The position numbers and the translations under genes were made by a program. The notes under the pieces are model-generated. The model was given only the letters and a program-made list of their open reading frames with translations, was not told the origin of the DNA and ran no database searches. DNA of 64,000 nt from Streptomyces lacrimifluminis (GTDB taxonomy: Bacteria; Actinomycetota; Actinomycetes; Streptomycetales; Streptomycetaceae): contig NZ_BMMU01000013.1 in the NCBI RefSeq assembly GCF_014646095.1, positions 62,001 through 126,000 of the forward strand, read 5' to 3'. Shown in pieces: positions 44,787 through 53,535 of the stretch (position 1 is its first letter; each line of letters opens with the position of its first letter).

Positions 44787-46271
44787 TCAGCCCCTCCCCA
44801 GGAGCAGTCGGGCCTCGCCGACGGTGATGACGGAGCCGGTGACGAGGACACCGCCGCCCGTGAACTCCCCGTCCTCCTCGGCGAGGGTGATGGCGGCCTC
44901 CAGGGCGTCGTCGAGACGCGGCTCGACCTGGACCCGGTCGTCGCCGAAGATCTCGACGGCGATGGCGGCCAGTTCGTCGGCGTCCATCGCGCGATGGCTG
45001 GAGTTCTGCGTGATCACGACCTCGGCGAAGATCGGCTCGAACGCTTCGAGCACCCCGCGCACGTTCTTGTCCCCGCTCGCCCCGACCACGCCGATGAGCC
45101 GGCTGAAGTCGAAGGCCTCGCCCACGGCCTCGGCCGTGGCCCGCGCGCCCGCCGGATTGTGCGCGGCGTCGAGCACGACGGTGGGAGAGCGCCGGACGAC
45201 CTCCAGCCGCCCCGGGGACGTCACCGCGGCGAACGCCTTGCGCACGGTGTCGATGTCGAGCGGCTCGGGCCGCTGGGTGCCGACGCCGAAGAACGCCTCG
45301 ACGGCGGCGAGGGCGACGGCCGCGTTGTGGGCCTGGTAGGCGCCGTGCAGTGGGAGGAAGATCTCCTCGTACTCCCCGCCGAGCCCGCGCAGCGTCAGCA
45401 TCTGACCGCCGACGGCGACCTGTCGGCCGACGACCCCGAACTCCAGCCCTTCCCTGGCCACCGTGGCATCCACCTCGACGGCCTTCTTCAGCAGCACCTG
45501 GGCCGCGTCGACCGGCTGCTGGGCGAGGATGACGGTCGCGTCCTGCTTGATGACGCCGCCCTTCTCGACGGCGATCTCACCGGGCGTCCCGCCCAGCCGG
45601 TCGGTGTGATCGAGATCGATGGGCGTCACGACGGCCACATCGGCGTCGATGACGTTGGTGGCGTCCCAGCTGCCCCCCATCCCGACCTCGACGACGGCCA
45701 CATCGACGGGGGCGTCGGCGAAGGCGGCGTACGCCATGCCGGTCAGCACCTCGAAGAAGGAGAGCCGGAACTCCTGCTGGGCGTCGACCATCTCGACGTA
45801 CGCCTTGATGTCGTCGTACGTCTCCACGAACCGCTCGGCGGAGATCGGCGCACCGTCGAGAGTGATCCGCTCGGTGATCGACTGGACGTGCGGCGAGGTG
45901 TACCGCCCGGTGCGCAGGTCGAAGGCGCCGAGGAGGGTCTCGATCATGCGGGCGGTGGAGGTCTTGCCGTTGGTGCCGGTGATGTGGATCGAGGGGTACG
46001 CGCGCTGCGGCTCCCCCAGCACGTCCATCAGCGCGGCGATACGGCTGACGGACGGCTCCAGCTTGGTCTCACCCCAGCGCGTGGCGAGGTCCGCCTCCAC
46101 CGCGCGCAGCGCCTTGTCGACCTCGGGGTCCCGGGGCCGGCCGGGCACGTCCGCGACCGCGGCTCCGCCTGCGGCGCGGAGGGTGCGGCTGCCGGCCTCG
46201 ATGACCGCGAGGTCGGGGTCGCGGTCGGTCTCGGCGTCGATGATCTCGTCGAAGGGGTCGGTGTCGCTCAC
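44787..46271 (-). CDS. folC: Folylpolyglutamate synthase / dihydrofolate synthase
   Basis: A 494-residue Mur-ligase-like enzyme that adds glutamates to folates. Visible: ATP P-loop SIHITGTNGKTSTARMIE, TSPHVQSITERI, VEVGMGGSWDATNVI, LDHTDRLGGTPGEIAVEKGGV (quoted in part), and the C-terminal VVLDAAHNPAGARA. The GTG start at 46271 is preceded by TAGACT 7 nt upstream with no ribosome site, suggesting a leaderless mRNA; further upstream the frame has no conserved text. An N-terminal ~70-residue extension (DPFDEIIDAETDRDPDLAVIE) is longer than in enteric FolC. DUF4233-like gene follows. Confidence 0.94.
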   Translation of the reverse strand: MSDTDPFDEIIDAETDRDPDLAVIEAGSRTLRAAGGAAVADVPGRPRDPEVDKALRAVEADLATRWGETKLEPSVSRIAALMDVLGEPQRAYPSIHITGTNGKTSTARMIETLLGAFDLRTGRYTSPHVQSITERITLDGAPISAERFVETYDDIKAYVEMVDAQQEFRLSFFEVLTGMAYAAFADAPVDVAVVEVGMGGSWDATNVIDADVAVVTPIDLDHTDRLGGTPGEIAVEKGGVIKQDATVILAQQPVDAAQVLLKKAVEVDATVAREGLEFGVVGRQVAVGGQMLTLRGLGGEYEEIFLPLHGAYQAHNAAVALAAVEAFFGVGTQRPEPLDIDTVRKAFAAVTSPGRLEVVRRSPTVVLDAAHNPAGARATAEAVGEAFDFSRLIGVVGASGDKNVRGVLEAFEPIFAEVVITQNSSHRAMDADELAAIAVEIFGDDRVQVEPRLDDALEAAITLAEEDGEFTGGGVLVTGSVITVGEARLLLGRG

Positions 46272-46278
46272 GGGGGCC

Positions 46279-46284
46279 AGTCTA
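46279..46284 (-). promoter_or_regulatory. Candidate -10 box before folC
   Basis: TAGACT ends 7 nt before the GTG start. No Shine-Dalgarno is present, and no clear -35. Confidence 0.35.
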
Positions 46285-46366
46285 CGGACGGCCACTGACA
46301 GCGTCGTGCCCAGCCCGCGGAGTGGGTGGATGCGTTTGTGGGCCGGGTGCGGGTGCGATGTGGCTG

Positions 46367-46389
46367 GTCGCGCAGTTCCCCGCGCCCCT
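46367..46389. repeat. Short dispersed repeat, copy 1 (GCGCAGTTCCCCGCGCCCCT core)
   Basis: This 23-bp sequence, in the folC-valS gap, recurs exactly at 53436-53458. It contains a CGCG...CGCG partial inverted repeat and a G+C-rich tract. Such blocks are familiar near Streptomyces terminators. Confidence 0.7.
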
Positions 46390-46394
46390 AGGTA

Positions 46395-46436
46395 GGTGAG
46401 GCCCCCCGGCGCCTTCAAGCTCCGGGGGCCCTCACC
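46395..46436 (-). terminator. Terminator after valS
   Basis: GGTGAG-GCCCCCCGG and CCGGGGGCC-CTCACC arms (15 positions with a bulge/mismatch) enclose a 12-nt loop, 17 bp past the valS stop. Confidence 0.65.
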
Positions 46437-46452
46437 GCCGTACGACCGTCAG

Positions 46453-49077
46453 CTACGCCGACGGCATCCCGTCCAGCTGGGCCTGGATACGGGCGATGTC
46501 CTCGTCCGCCTTGGTGAGGCGGCCCCGGATCTTGTCCACGACGTTGTCCGGGGCCTTCGCCAGGAACGCCTCGTTGCCGAGCTTGGCCGTCGCCTGGGCC
46601 TTCTCCTTCTCGGCTGCGGCGAGATCCTTGGCCAGGCGCTTGCGCTCCGCCGCGACGTCGATCGTGCCGGAGAGGTCGAGGGCGACCGTGGCGCCGGCGA
46701 CCGGGAGGGTCGCGGTGGCGCTGAAGCCCTCCTCCTCCGGCTGGAGGCGCAGCAGCTGGCGGATGGCCGCCTCGTGCGCGGCCAGCGCGGTGCCGTCGAG
46801 GGTGAGGCGGGCGGGGACCTTCTGGCCGTCCTGCAGGCCCTGCTCCTTACGGAAGCGGCGGACCTCGGTGACGACGGCCTGGACCGTGCGGATCTCGGCC
46901 TCGGCCGCCTCGTCACGGAAGCCACTGTCCTTCGGCCACTCGGCGATGACGAGGGACTCGCGGCCGGTCAGCGTGGTCCACAGCGTCTCGGTGACGAAGG
47001 GGACGACCGGGTGGAGCAGCCGCAGCATGACGTCGATGACCTCGCCGAGGACCCGGCCGGAGACCTTCGCCTGGTCGCCGCCCGCGAAGAAGGTCGTCTT
47101 CGACAGCTCCACGTACCAGTCGAAGACCTCGTCCCACGCGAAGTGGTAGAGCGCGTCGCTGAGCTTCGCGAACTGGAAGTCGTCGTAGTACGCGTCGACC
47201 TGCGCGACCGTCTTGTTCAGGCGGGAGAGGATCCAGCGGTCGGTCGCGGTCAGCTGCTCGGCGGCCGGGAGCTCGCCCTCGATGGTGGCGCCGTTCATCA
47301 GCGCGAAGCGCGTGGCGTTCCAGATCTTGTTGGCGAACTTGCTGGACGCCTGGACCCAGTCCTCGCCGATCGGGACGTCGGTGCCGGGGTTGGCGCCCTT
47401 GGCCAGGGTGAAGCGGACGGCGTCGGAGCCGTACTTGTCCATCCAGTCCAGCGGGTCGACGACGTTGCCGAAGGACTTCGACATCTTCTTGCCGCGCTCG
47501 TCGCGGACCAGGCCGGTCAGCGCGATGGTCTTGAACGGGGCCTCGCCGTCCATGGCGTACAGGCCGAACATCATCATCCGGGCGACCCAGAAGAAGATGA
47601 TGTCGTGGCCGGTCAGCAGGACGTCCGTCGAGTAGAACTTCTCCAGGTCCGGGGTCTGTTCGGGCCAGCCGAGGGTGGAGAAGGGCCACAGGCCGGAGGA
47701 GAACCAGGTGTCGAGGACGTCGGTGTCCTGGGTCCAGCCCTCGCCGGCCGGCGTCTCGTCGTCGGGTCCGACGCAGACGACCTCACCGTCCGGGCCGTAC
47801 CAGACCGGGATGCGGTGGCCCCACCACAACTGGCGCGAGATGCACCAGTCGTTGAGGTTGTCGACCCAGTCGAAGTAGCGCTTGGACATCTCCTCGGGGT
47901 GGATCGAGACCCGGCCGTCGCGGACCGCGTCACCGGCGGCCTTGGCCAGCGTCTCGACCTTGACCCACCACTGGAGGGACAGGCGCGGCTCGACGGTGGT
48001 GGAGCAGCGCGAGCAGTGCCCGACGGAGTGCGTGTACGGGCGCTTCTCGGCGACGATCCGGCCCTGTCCGCGCAGGGCGCCGACGACGGCGGAGCGGGCC
48101 TCGAAGCGGTCCAGGCCGAGGAAGGGACCGTGGACGGTGATGACCCCGTGCTCGTCCATGATCGTCATGTTGGGCAGGTTGTGGCGCTGCCCGATGGCGA
48201 AGTCGTTCGGGTCGTGGGCCGGGGTCACCTTGACGGCACCGGTGCCGAACTCCGGGTCGACATGCGCGTCGGCGACGACCGGAATGGAACGGTCCGTCAG
48301 CGGCAGCTTGATCTGCCTGCCGACGAGGTGCCGGTAACGCTCGTCGTCGGGGTGGACGGCGACGGCGGTGTCACCGAGCATCGTCTCGGCGCGCGTGGTG
48401 GCGACGACCAGACTGTCCTCGCCCTCGCCGTACCTGATCGAAACGAGCTCGCCCGCGTCCTCCTGGTAGTCCACCTCGATGTCGGAGATCGCCGTCAGAC
48501 AGCGCGGACACCAGTTGATGATGCGCTCGGCACGGTAGATGAGGCCGTCGTCGAAGAGCTTCTTGAAGATCGTCTGGACGGCCTTGGACAGCCCCTCGTC
48601 CATCGTGAAGCGCTCGCGCGACCAGTCGACGCCGTCGCCGAGGCGCCGCATCTGGCCCAGGATCCGGCCGCCGTACTCCTCCTTCCACTGCCACACCCGC
48701 TCGACGAACTCCTCGCGCCCGAGGTCGTGCCGCGACTTGCCCTCCTCGGCAAGCTGCTGCTCGACCTTGTTCTGCGTGGCGATGCCGGCGTGGTCCATGC
48801 CGGGGAGCCAGAGCGACTCGTAGCCCTGCATGCGCTTGCGGCGGGTGAGGGCGTCCATGAGCGTGTGCTGGAAGGCGTGGCCCAGGTGGAGGGAGCCCGT
48901 GACGTTCGGCGGCGGGATGACGATGGTGTACGGCGGCTTCTCGCTCTTCGCGTCGGCGGCGAAGTAACCCCGTTCCACCCAGCGCTCGTACAGCTTCCCC
49001 TCTACCTCGGCCGGCGCGTACTGGGTCGGCAGTTCGGTGATGGGCGCTGTTGGCTGCTGCTGAGCGTTCTCGGTCAC
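46453..49077 (-). CDS. valS: Valyl-tRNA synthetase
   Basis: An 874-residue class I synthetase. HLGHAFQHT is the HIGH motif, near residue 62; the CP1 editing domain contains TTRAETMLGDTAVAVHPDD; KMSKSFGNVVDP is the KMSKS motif. The long C-terminal coiled coil (about 810-874, TIDVAAERKRLAKDLAAAEKEKAQ in part) is typical of ValS. Cysteine pairs (WCPRCLTAIS; HCSRCSTTVEP) may bind zinc. The GTG start at 49077 has TAAACT 6 nt upstream and no ribosome site, so it may be leaderless. No T-box structure was seen upstream. Confidence 0.97.
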   Translation of the reverse strand: MTENAQQQPTAPITELPTQYAPAEVEGKLYERWVERGYFAADAKSEKPPYTIVIPPPNVTGSLHLGHAFQHTLMDALTRRKRMQGYESLWLPGMDHAGIATQNKVEQQLAEEGKSRHDLGREEFVERVWQWKEEYGGRILGQMRRLGDGVDWSRERFTMDEGLSKAVQTIFKKLFDDGLIYRAERIINWCPRCLTAISDIEVDYQEDAGELVSIRYGEGEDSLVVATTRAETMLGDTAVAVHPDDERYRHLVGRQIKLPLTDRSIPVVADAHVDPEFGTGAVKVTPAHDPNDFAIGQRHNLPNMTIMDEHGVITVHGPFLGLDRFEARSAVVGALRGQGRIVAEKRPYTHSVGHCSRCSTTVEPRLSLQWWVKVETLAKAAGDAVRDGRVSIHPEEMSKRYFDWVDNLNDWCISRQLWWGHRIPVWYGPDGEVVCVGPDDETPAGEGWTQDTDVLDTWFSSGLWPFSTLGWPEQTPDLEKFYSTDVLLTGHDIIFFWVARMMMFGLYAMDGEAPFKTIALTGLVRDERGKKMSKSFGNVVDPLDWMDKYGSDAVRFTLAKGANPGTDVPIGEDWVQASSKFANKIWNATRFALMNGATIEGELPAAEQLTATDRWILSRLNKTVAQVDAYYDDFQFAKLSDALYHFAWDEVFDWYVELSKTTFFAGGDQAKVSGRVLGEVIDVMLRLLHPVVPFVTETLWTTLTGRESLVIAEWPKDSGFRDEAAEAEIRTVQAVVTEVRRFRKEQGLQDGQKVPARLTLDGTALAAHEAAIRQLLRLQPEEEGFSATATLPVAGATVALDLSGTIDVAAERKRLAKDLAAAEKEKAQATAKLGNEAFLAKAPDNVVDKIRGRLTKADEDIARIQAQLDGMPSA

Positions 49078-49083
49078 CCGGCC

Positions 49084-49089
49084 AGTTTA
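49084..49089 (-). promoter_or_regulatory. Candidate -10 box before valS, leaderless geometry
   Basis: TAAACT ends exactly 6 nt before GTG 49077; the -35 region is weak. Confidence 0.4.
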
Positions 49090-49213
49090 GAGGCGTCACC
49101 ACCGTGTCCCGAAACACGTTTCTTTCGTAACGGTGGGACACCCGGCGCAACTCGGGCGTCCGGCCTGCGCGAGGATGTCAGGAACACATAAGCATCTGGA
49201 GGGGAACCCAGAA

Positions 49214-50179
49214 ATGAGCCACAACCAGCCGGGTCCGTACGGCGGACCGCCGCAGCAGCCCGGACCGTACGGGCAGCCGGCCCAGCCGGGCCCCTACGGT
49301 CAGCCGCCGCAGGCGCCCCAGGGCCCTCCGACCGCTCCCCAGCCCGGCTACGGCTACCCCCAGCAGGCGCCTCCGCAGCCGGGCTACGGCTATCCGCAGC
49401 AGGCTCCCCCGCAGCAGCCCGGTTACGGCTATCCGCAGCAGCCCGACGCGTACGGCCAGCAGCCGCCGTACGGCCAGGCCCCGTACGGGGTTCCGCAGCC
49501 GCCGGCGCCGGGCGGCGGCAAGAAGAAGACGGGGATGGTCCTCGGTGCGGTGGCGGTCGTGGCCGCGATCGCCGTGGGGGCGTACTTCGTGCTGAGCGGC
49601 GGCAATTCGGGCGGTGGCTCCGACATCGCCGACGACGGCGCGCACAAACTGACGACGCCGGCGACCGTGCTCGACGGCGCGTACAAGAAGAGCGGGAACT
49701 CCGAGACCGGCGGGATGAGCGCCGACGAGATCAAGGACGCCGAGTCCTGGGGGGTGCAGAACCCCAAGGACGTCAGCGCCATGTACACCTCGGGCGAGAG
49801 TCTCACCGCCAAGAGCGTGTTGTTCTCCGGCGTGTACGGCACCATCGACGACCCGGAGAAGGTCGTCGACGCGATGTTCGCCCAGATGAAGACGGAGTCG
49901 GCGAAGAGCACGTCCTCCGGCGACGGCAAACTCGTCGGCAGCCCGCAGGAGGTCACGCCGGCCGGCTTCGACAACGGCATCATGAAGTGCCAGGAGATCG
50001 AGAGCACCCAGTCCGGCAAGACGACGAAGATGCCGTTCTGCATCTGGGGCGACCACAGCACGCTCAGCTACGTCCTGTCGTACGACCTCGCCGCCATGGC
50101 CACGGGCAAGTCCTCCACTGTGGCGGAGGCGGCCGATCTCGCCGCCAAGTTCCGCCAGGACGTGCGCGTCAAGGCCTGA
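49214..50179 (+). CDS. Membrane protein with PGPYGQP repeats
   Basis: A 321-residue protein. The N-terminal ~100 residues are nearly all Pro, Gln, Gly and Tyr (repeats PGPYGQP, GYGYPQQAP), followed by a lone transmembrane helix (TGMVLGAVAVVAAIAVGAYFVL) and an extracytoplasmic domain of about 190 residues with two cysteines (MKCQEIE; MPFCIWGDHS). Proteins of this layout are common in Streptomyces; the function is unknown. ATG 49214 follows GGAGGGG. It is a plus-strand gene between divergent valS and convergent clpX. Confidence 0.82.
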   Translation: MSHNQPGPYGGPPQQPGPYGQPAQPGPYGQPPQAPQGPPTAPQPGYGYPQQAPPQPGYGYPQQAPPQQPGYGYPQQPDAYGQQPPYGQAPYGVPQPPAPGGGKKKTGMVLGAVAVVAAIAVGAYFVLSGGNSGGGSDIADDGAHKLTTPATVLDGAYKKSGNSETGGMSADEIKDAESWGVQNPKDVSAMYTSGESLTAKSVLFSGVYGTIDDPEKVVDAMFAQMKTESAKSTSSGDGKLVGSPQEVTPAGFDNGIMKCQEIESTQSGKTTKMPFCIWGDHSTLSYVLSYDLAAMATGKSSTVAEAADLAAKFRQDVRVKA

Positions 50180-50198
50180 ACGCCTCAACGGCAACCTC

Positions 50199-50244
50199 AA
50201 CTGCGGAGGGGCCCCGGTCTGTTGACCGGGGCCCCTCCGCAGTT
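50199..50244. terminator. Bidirectional terminator between the Pro/Gln-rich gene and clpX
   Basis: A perfect stem of about 21 bp (AACTGCGGAGGGGCCCCGGTC and its complement) with TGTT loop lies 20 bp after the membrane-protein stop and 29 bp from the clpX stop. Confidence 0.85.
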
Positions 50245-50272
50245 GTCGTAATTCCCTTGTCCTGCCCCGCCG

Positions 50273-51559
50273 TTACGCCGTCTTCTGCTCGCCCGGGCCG
50301 CGTCCGCGCGCGTCCCTCGGGATCAGGGTCGGGTTCACGTTCTTCAGGACGACGTCCACCGTGATGACGACGCGGGCCACGTCCTTGCGGGACGGGACCT
50401 CGTACATCACCGCCTGGAGGACCTCCTCCATGATGGCGCGCAGGCCGCGGGCGCCGGTCTGGCGCAGGATCGCCTGGTCGGCGATGGCCTCCAGGGCCTC
50501 GCGCTCGAAGTCCAGCTCCACGCCGTCGAGTTCGAAGAGGCGCTGGTACTGCTTGACGAGGGCGTTGCGCGGCTCCACCAGGATCTGGAGGAGTGCCTCG
50601 CGGTCGAGGTTGTGGACCGACGTGATGACCGGGAGGCGGCCGATGAACTCGGGAATCATGCCGAACTTCACCAGGTCCTCGGGCATGACGTCCTCGAAGC
50701 GGTCCTTCGCCTCCAGCTCCTTCTTGGAACGGATCGTGGCGCCGAAGCCGATGCCCTTGGCGCCCGCGCGGGACTCGACCAGCTTCTCCAGACCGGCGAA
50801 GGCACCGCCCACGATGAACAGGACGTTCGTCGTGTCGATCTGGATGAACTCCTGGTGCGGGTGCTTGCGTCCGCCCTGCGGCGGGACGGAGGCCGTCGTG
50901 CCTTCGAGGATCTTCAGCAGGGCCTGCTGGACACCCTCGCCGGACACGTCACGCGTGATCGACGGGTTCTCACTCTTCCGCGCGACCTTGTCGATCTCGT
51001 CGATGTAGATGATTCCGGTTTCGGCCTTCTTGACGTCGTAGTCCGCCGCCTGGATCAGCTTCAACAGGATGTTCTCGACGTCCTCGCCGACATACCCCGC
51101 CTCCGTCAGCGCCGTCGCGTCGGCGATGGCGAACGGGACGTTCAGCATGCGCGCCAGTGTCTGCGCGAGGAGGGTCTTGCCGGAGCCCGTGGGGCCCAGC
51201 AGGAGGATGTTCGACTTCGCCAACTCGATGGCGTCGTCACGGCCTTGACCGGTGCTGTTCTCCCCGGCCTGGACCCGCTTGTAGTGGTTGTACACCGCGA
51301 CGGACAGGGCCTTCTTGGCCGACTCCTGCCCGACTACGTACCCCTCGAGGAACTCGTAGATCTCGCGAGGCTTGGGGAGTTCCTCCCACCTGACCTCGCT
51401 CGTCTCCGCGAGTTCTTCCTCGATGATCTCGTTGCAGAGATCGATGCACTCGTCGCAGATGTACACACCGGGGCCTGCGATGAGCTTCTTGACCTGCTTC
51501 TGGCTCTTGCCACAGAACGAGCACTTGAGCAGATCGCCGCCGTCACCGATGCGTGCCAC
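50273..51559 (-). CDS. clpX: ATP-dependent Clp protease ATP-binding subunit ClpX
   Basis: A 428-residue AAA+ unfoldase that feeds substrates to ClpP. The N-terminal zinc-binding domain has CSFCGKSQ and ICDECIDLC; the AAA+ core has Walker A GPTGSGKTLLAQ, Walker B IIYIDEIDKVA, and the IGF-like loop is in KGIGFGATI, which docks ClpP. GYVGEDVE is the pore loop. The GTG start at 51559 begins VARIGDGG with GGGGAAG upstream; a longer upstream frame is not conserved. It lies after clpP2, 183 bp away, so it can be expressed separately. Confidence 0.97.
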   Translation of the reverse strand: MARIGDGGDLLKCSFCGKSQKQVKKLIAGPGVYICDECIDLCNEIIEEELAETSEVRWEELPKPREIYEFLEGYVVGQESAKKALSVAVYNHYKRVQAGENSTGQGRDDAIELAKSNILLLGPTGSGKTLLAQTLARMLNVPFAIADATALTEAGYVGEDVENILLKLIQAADYDVKKAETGIIYIDEIDKVARKSENPSITRDVSGEGVQQALLKILEGTTASVPPQGGRKHPHQEFIQIDTTNVLFIVGGAFAGLEKLVESRAGAKGIGFGATIRSKKELEAKDRFEDVMPEDLVKFGMIPEFIGRLPVITSVHNLDREALLQILVEPRNALVKQYQRLFELDGVELDFEREALEAIADQAILRQTGARGLRAIMEEVLQAVMYEVPSRKDVARVVITVDVVLKNVNPTLIPRDARGRGPGEQKTA

Positions 51560-51742
51560 GGTGTGCTTCCCCTTCGCCTGGGAGACGCCTAGGTCCAGCG
51601 ACTCCTGGTGCTGCCTTATGTCCGACGGTACCTTGCCGGGCCCCTCGTTCGGGCCCCCCTTGGCGCGGTTCACTTTGACGTGCTCCGAGTCAAGCCGTGC
51701 CAAGGGGCGGCAGACGCTACAGCTTCTGCGTCCACCAGTACG

Positions 51743-52441
51743 TCAGCGGACGCTGGCGTTGTTCATTTTCCGGGTGGAAATGATCTGGTCGATCAGGCCG
51801 TACGACAGCGCGTCCTCGGCCGTGAGGATCTTGTCGCGCTCGATGTCCTCGCGGATCTTCTCGATCGGCGTGGTGGAGTGCCTGGCCAGCATGTCCTCCA
51901 GCTGGGCACGCATGCGGAGGATCTCGTTGGCCGCGATCTCCAGGTCGGAGACCTGCCCGCGGCCGGTCTCGCTGTACGGCTGGTGGATCAGCACGCGCGC
52001 GTTGGGCAGCGCCATGCGCTTGCCCGGCGTACCGGCCGCGAGAAGGATCGCGGCGGCGGAGGCCGCCTGGCCCATGCAGACCGTCTGGACGTCCGGCTTC
52101 ACGAACTGCATCGTGTCGTAAATGGCCGTGAGAGCCGTGAACGAGCCACCGGGGCTGTTGATGTAGACCGAGATGTCCCGGTCGGGGTCCATCGACTCCA
52201 GGCACAGCAGCTGCGCCATGACGTCGTTGGCGGAGGCGTCGTCGATCTGTACGCCGAGGAAGATCACGCGCTCCTCGAAGAGCTTCGCGTACGGGTCGTA
52301 CTCACGCACGCCCTGCGAGGTGCGCTCGACGAAGCGCGGGATGACGTAGCGGGATTCGGCGGTGGGGCCGGTGTACTCCGCCTGGGCGGCCTGGGCGGCC
52401 CTCGTACGGTCGTAGAGGCCGCTGCCGGGGAAGTCGTTCAC
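51743..52441 (-). CDS. clpP2: ATP-dependent Clp protease proteolytic subunit ClpP2
   Basis: A 232-residue serine peptidase of the ClpP family. The catalytic serine is in MGQAASAAAILLAAG, the histidine in VLIHQPYSETGRGQ, and the acidic residue is in DIERDKILTAEDAL. YINSPGGSF marks the oxyanion region. The 30-residue N-terminal extension suggests a propeptide cut on maturation. Start GTG 52441 with AGGAGACACC upstream. It pairs with ClpP1 as in actinobacteria, where mixed tetradecamers are active. Confidence 0.97.
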   Translation of the reverse strand: MNDFPGSGLYDRTRAAQAAQAEYTGPTAESRYVIPRFVERTSQGVREYDPYAKLFEERVIFLGVQIDDASANDVMAQLLCLESMDPDRDISVYINSPGGSFTALTAIYDTMQFVKPDVQTVCMGQAASAAAILLAAGTPGKRMALPNARVLIHQPYSETGRGQVSDLEIAANEILRMRAQLEDMLARHSTTPIEKIREDIERDKILTAEDALSYGLIDQIISTRKMNNASVR

Positions 52442-52490
52442 GGTGTCTCCTGAAAGGGGCTTAGGCGGGGGCTGGAGGGCGTCGGGGCGC

Positions 52491-53111
52491 TTACGCCGCG
52501 GTGCCGCCGCCGCCCGGGATGCCTGCGGCCGTGGCGATGACATCGTCGATGAGGCCGTACGCCTTGGCCTCCTCGGGGTCGAACCAGCGGTCGCGGTCCG
52601 AGTCCCGGGTGATCTGCTCCATGGTCTGGCCCGTGTGCTGCGCCGTGAGCTCGGCCATACGCTTCTTGGTGTGCAGCAGCCGCTCGGCGTGGATCTTGAT
52701 GTCCGACGCCGAACCCGCGAGGCCCGCGGAGGGCTGGTGGATCAGGATCTCGGCGTTCGGCAGGGCGAAGCGCTTGCCGGGCGTACCCGCGCTGAGCAGG
52801 AACTGGCCCATGGAAGCGGCGAGGCCCATGGCGATGGTCATCACGTCGTTCTTGATGAACTGCATGGTGTCGTAGATCGCCATGCCGGCCGTGATCGAAC
52901 CGCCCGGGCTGTTGATGTAGAGGTTGATGTCCTTGTCCGGGTCAGCGGCGGCGAGGAGCAGCAGCTGCGCGGTGATCTTGTTCGCGATGTCGTCGTCGAC
53001 CGGCTGGCCGAGGAAGATGATCCGCTCGTTGAGCAGCCGGTTGTAGACCTGGTCGCCGAGGCCACCGCCGATGGAAGGCTCGCCGGCGGCGGAAGGCATC
53101 AGATTCGTCAC
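52491..53111 (-). CDS. clpP1: ATP-dependent Clp protease proteolytic subunit ClpP1
   Basis: A 206-residue ClpP. The catalytic serine lies in MGLAASMGQFLLSAG, the histidine in ILIHQPSAGLAG, and aspartate in DSDRDRWFDPEEA. The start is GTG 53111 (VTNLMPSAAGEP), with GGTGGA upstream. It lies 49 bp before clpP2, so the two form one operon. The upstream 424 bp contain a box matching the ClgR activator consensus, consistent with known stress control of clpP1 in Streptomyces. Confidence 0.97.
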   Translation of the reverse strand: MTNLMPSAAGEPSIGGGLGDQVYNRLLNERIIFLGQPVDDDIANKITAQLLLLAAADPDKDINLYINSPGGSITAGMAIYDTMQFIKNDVMTIAMGLAASMGQFLLSAGTPGKRFALPNAEILIHQPSAGLAGSASDIKIHAERLLHTKKRMAELTAQHTGQTMEQITRDSDRDRWFDPEEAKAYGLIDDVIATAAGIPGGGGTAA

Positions 53112-53266
53112 GTCGTATCCACCTGCTCGTATTACGACGGCGCCGGGCCGTCTCACGTGTTCTGCCGGGGCGTGGGGCCGTCCGGCCGTTGTCCGGGGAC
53201 TCCCCTGCCCTCGTACTCATGGACCCTAACGCGCGGGTCCCTCCGGGGAATCCCGGGAAGGGAACT

Positions 53267-53280
53267 GTTCGCTGTGAGCG
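53267..53280. promoter_or_regulatory. ClgR-type operator upstream of clpP1
   Basis: GTTCGC-TGTGA-GCG exactly fits the remembered ClgR consensus GTTCGC-N5-GCG described for Streptomyces clpP1 and lon promoters. It lies about 156 bp upstream of the clpP1 start. The surrounding 424-bp gap also holds a short dispersed repeat and the tig terminator; no gene was seen. Confidence 0.72.
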
Positions 53281-53435
53281 CATGTGCTCCGCTGGGTTGA
53301 GCAGGGTTTCCGGCGGGGGTCGGCCGTGTCGTGGCCGGGGTTCGGGTGGGCGTCGCGGGGCTGTGCCCCGGGCCCCCTGGTGCGTCTCGCCGTGGCTCCG
53401 CCGGGGAGTGGTCGGGTACGGGCCCGTGGGGGCTT

Positions 53436-53458
53436 GTCGCGCAGTTCCCCGCGCCCCT
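53436..53458. repeat. Short dispersed repeat, copy 2
   Basis: Identical over 23 bp to 46367-46389, with a similar GGGT(A/G)CGGG preamble about 20 bp upstream. It lies between clpP1 and tig, just before the tig terminator. Confidence 0.7.
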
Positions 53459-53471
53459 TCAGGGCGCGAGA

Positions 53472-53503
53472 AGGCCCCCGGGGACCGAAGTCCCCGGGGG
53501 CCT
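53472..53503 (-). terminator. Terminator after tig
   Basis: A perfect 14-bp stem AGGCCCCCGGGGAC/GTCCCCGGGGGCCT with a CGAA tetraloop begins 33 bp past the tig stop. Confidence 0.8.
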
Positions 53504-53535
53504 GTTCTACGTGCTCTTCAGAGGTGCCGTGGCTT

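Noticed and set aside
49090..49213. T-box or similar leader before valS
   Set aside because: No specifier loop, antiterminator or T-box sequence was found, and the start appears leaderless.
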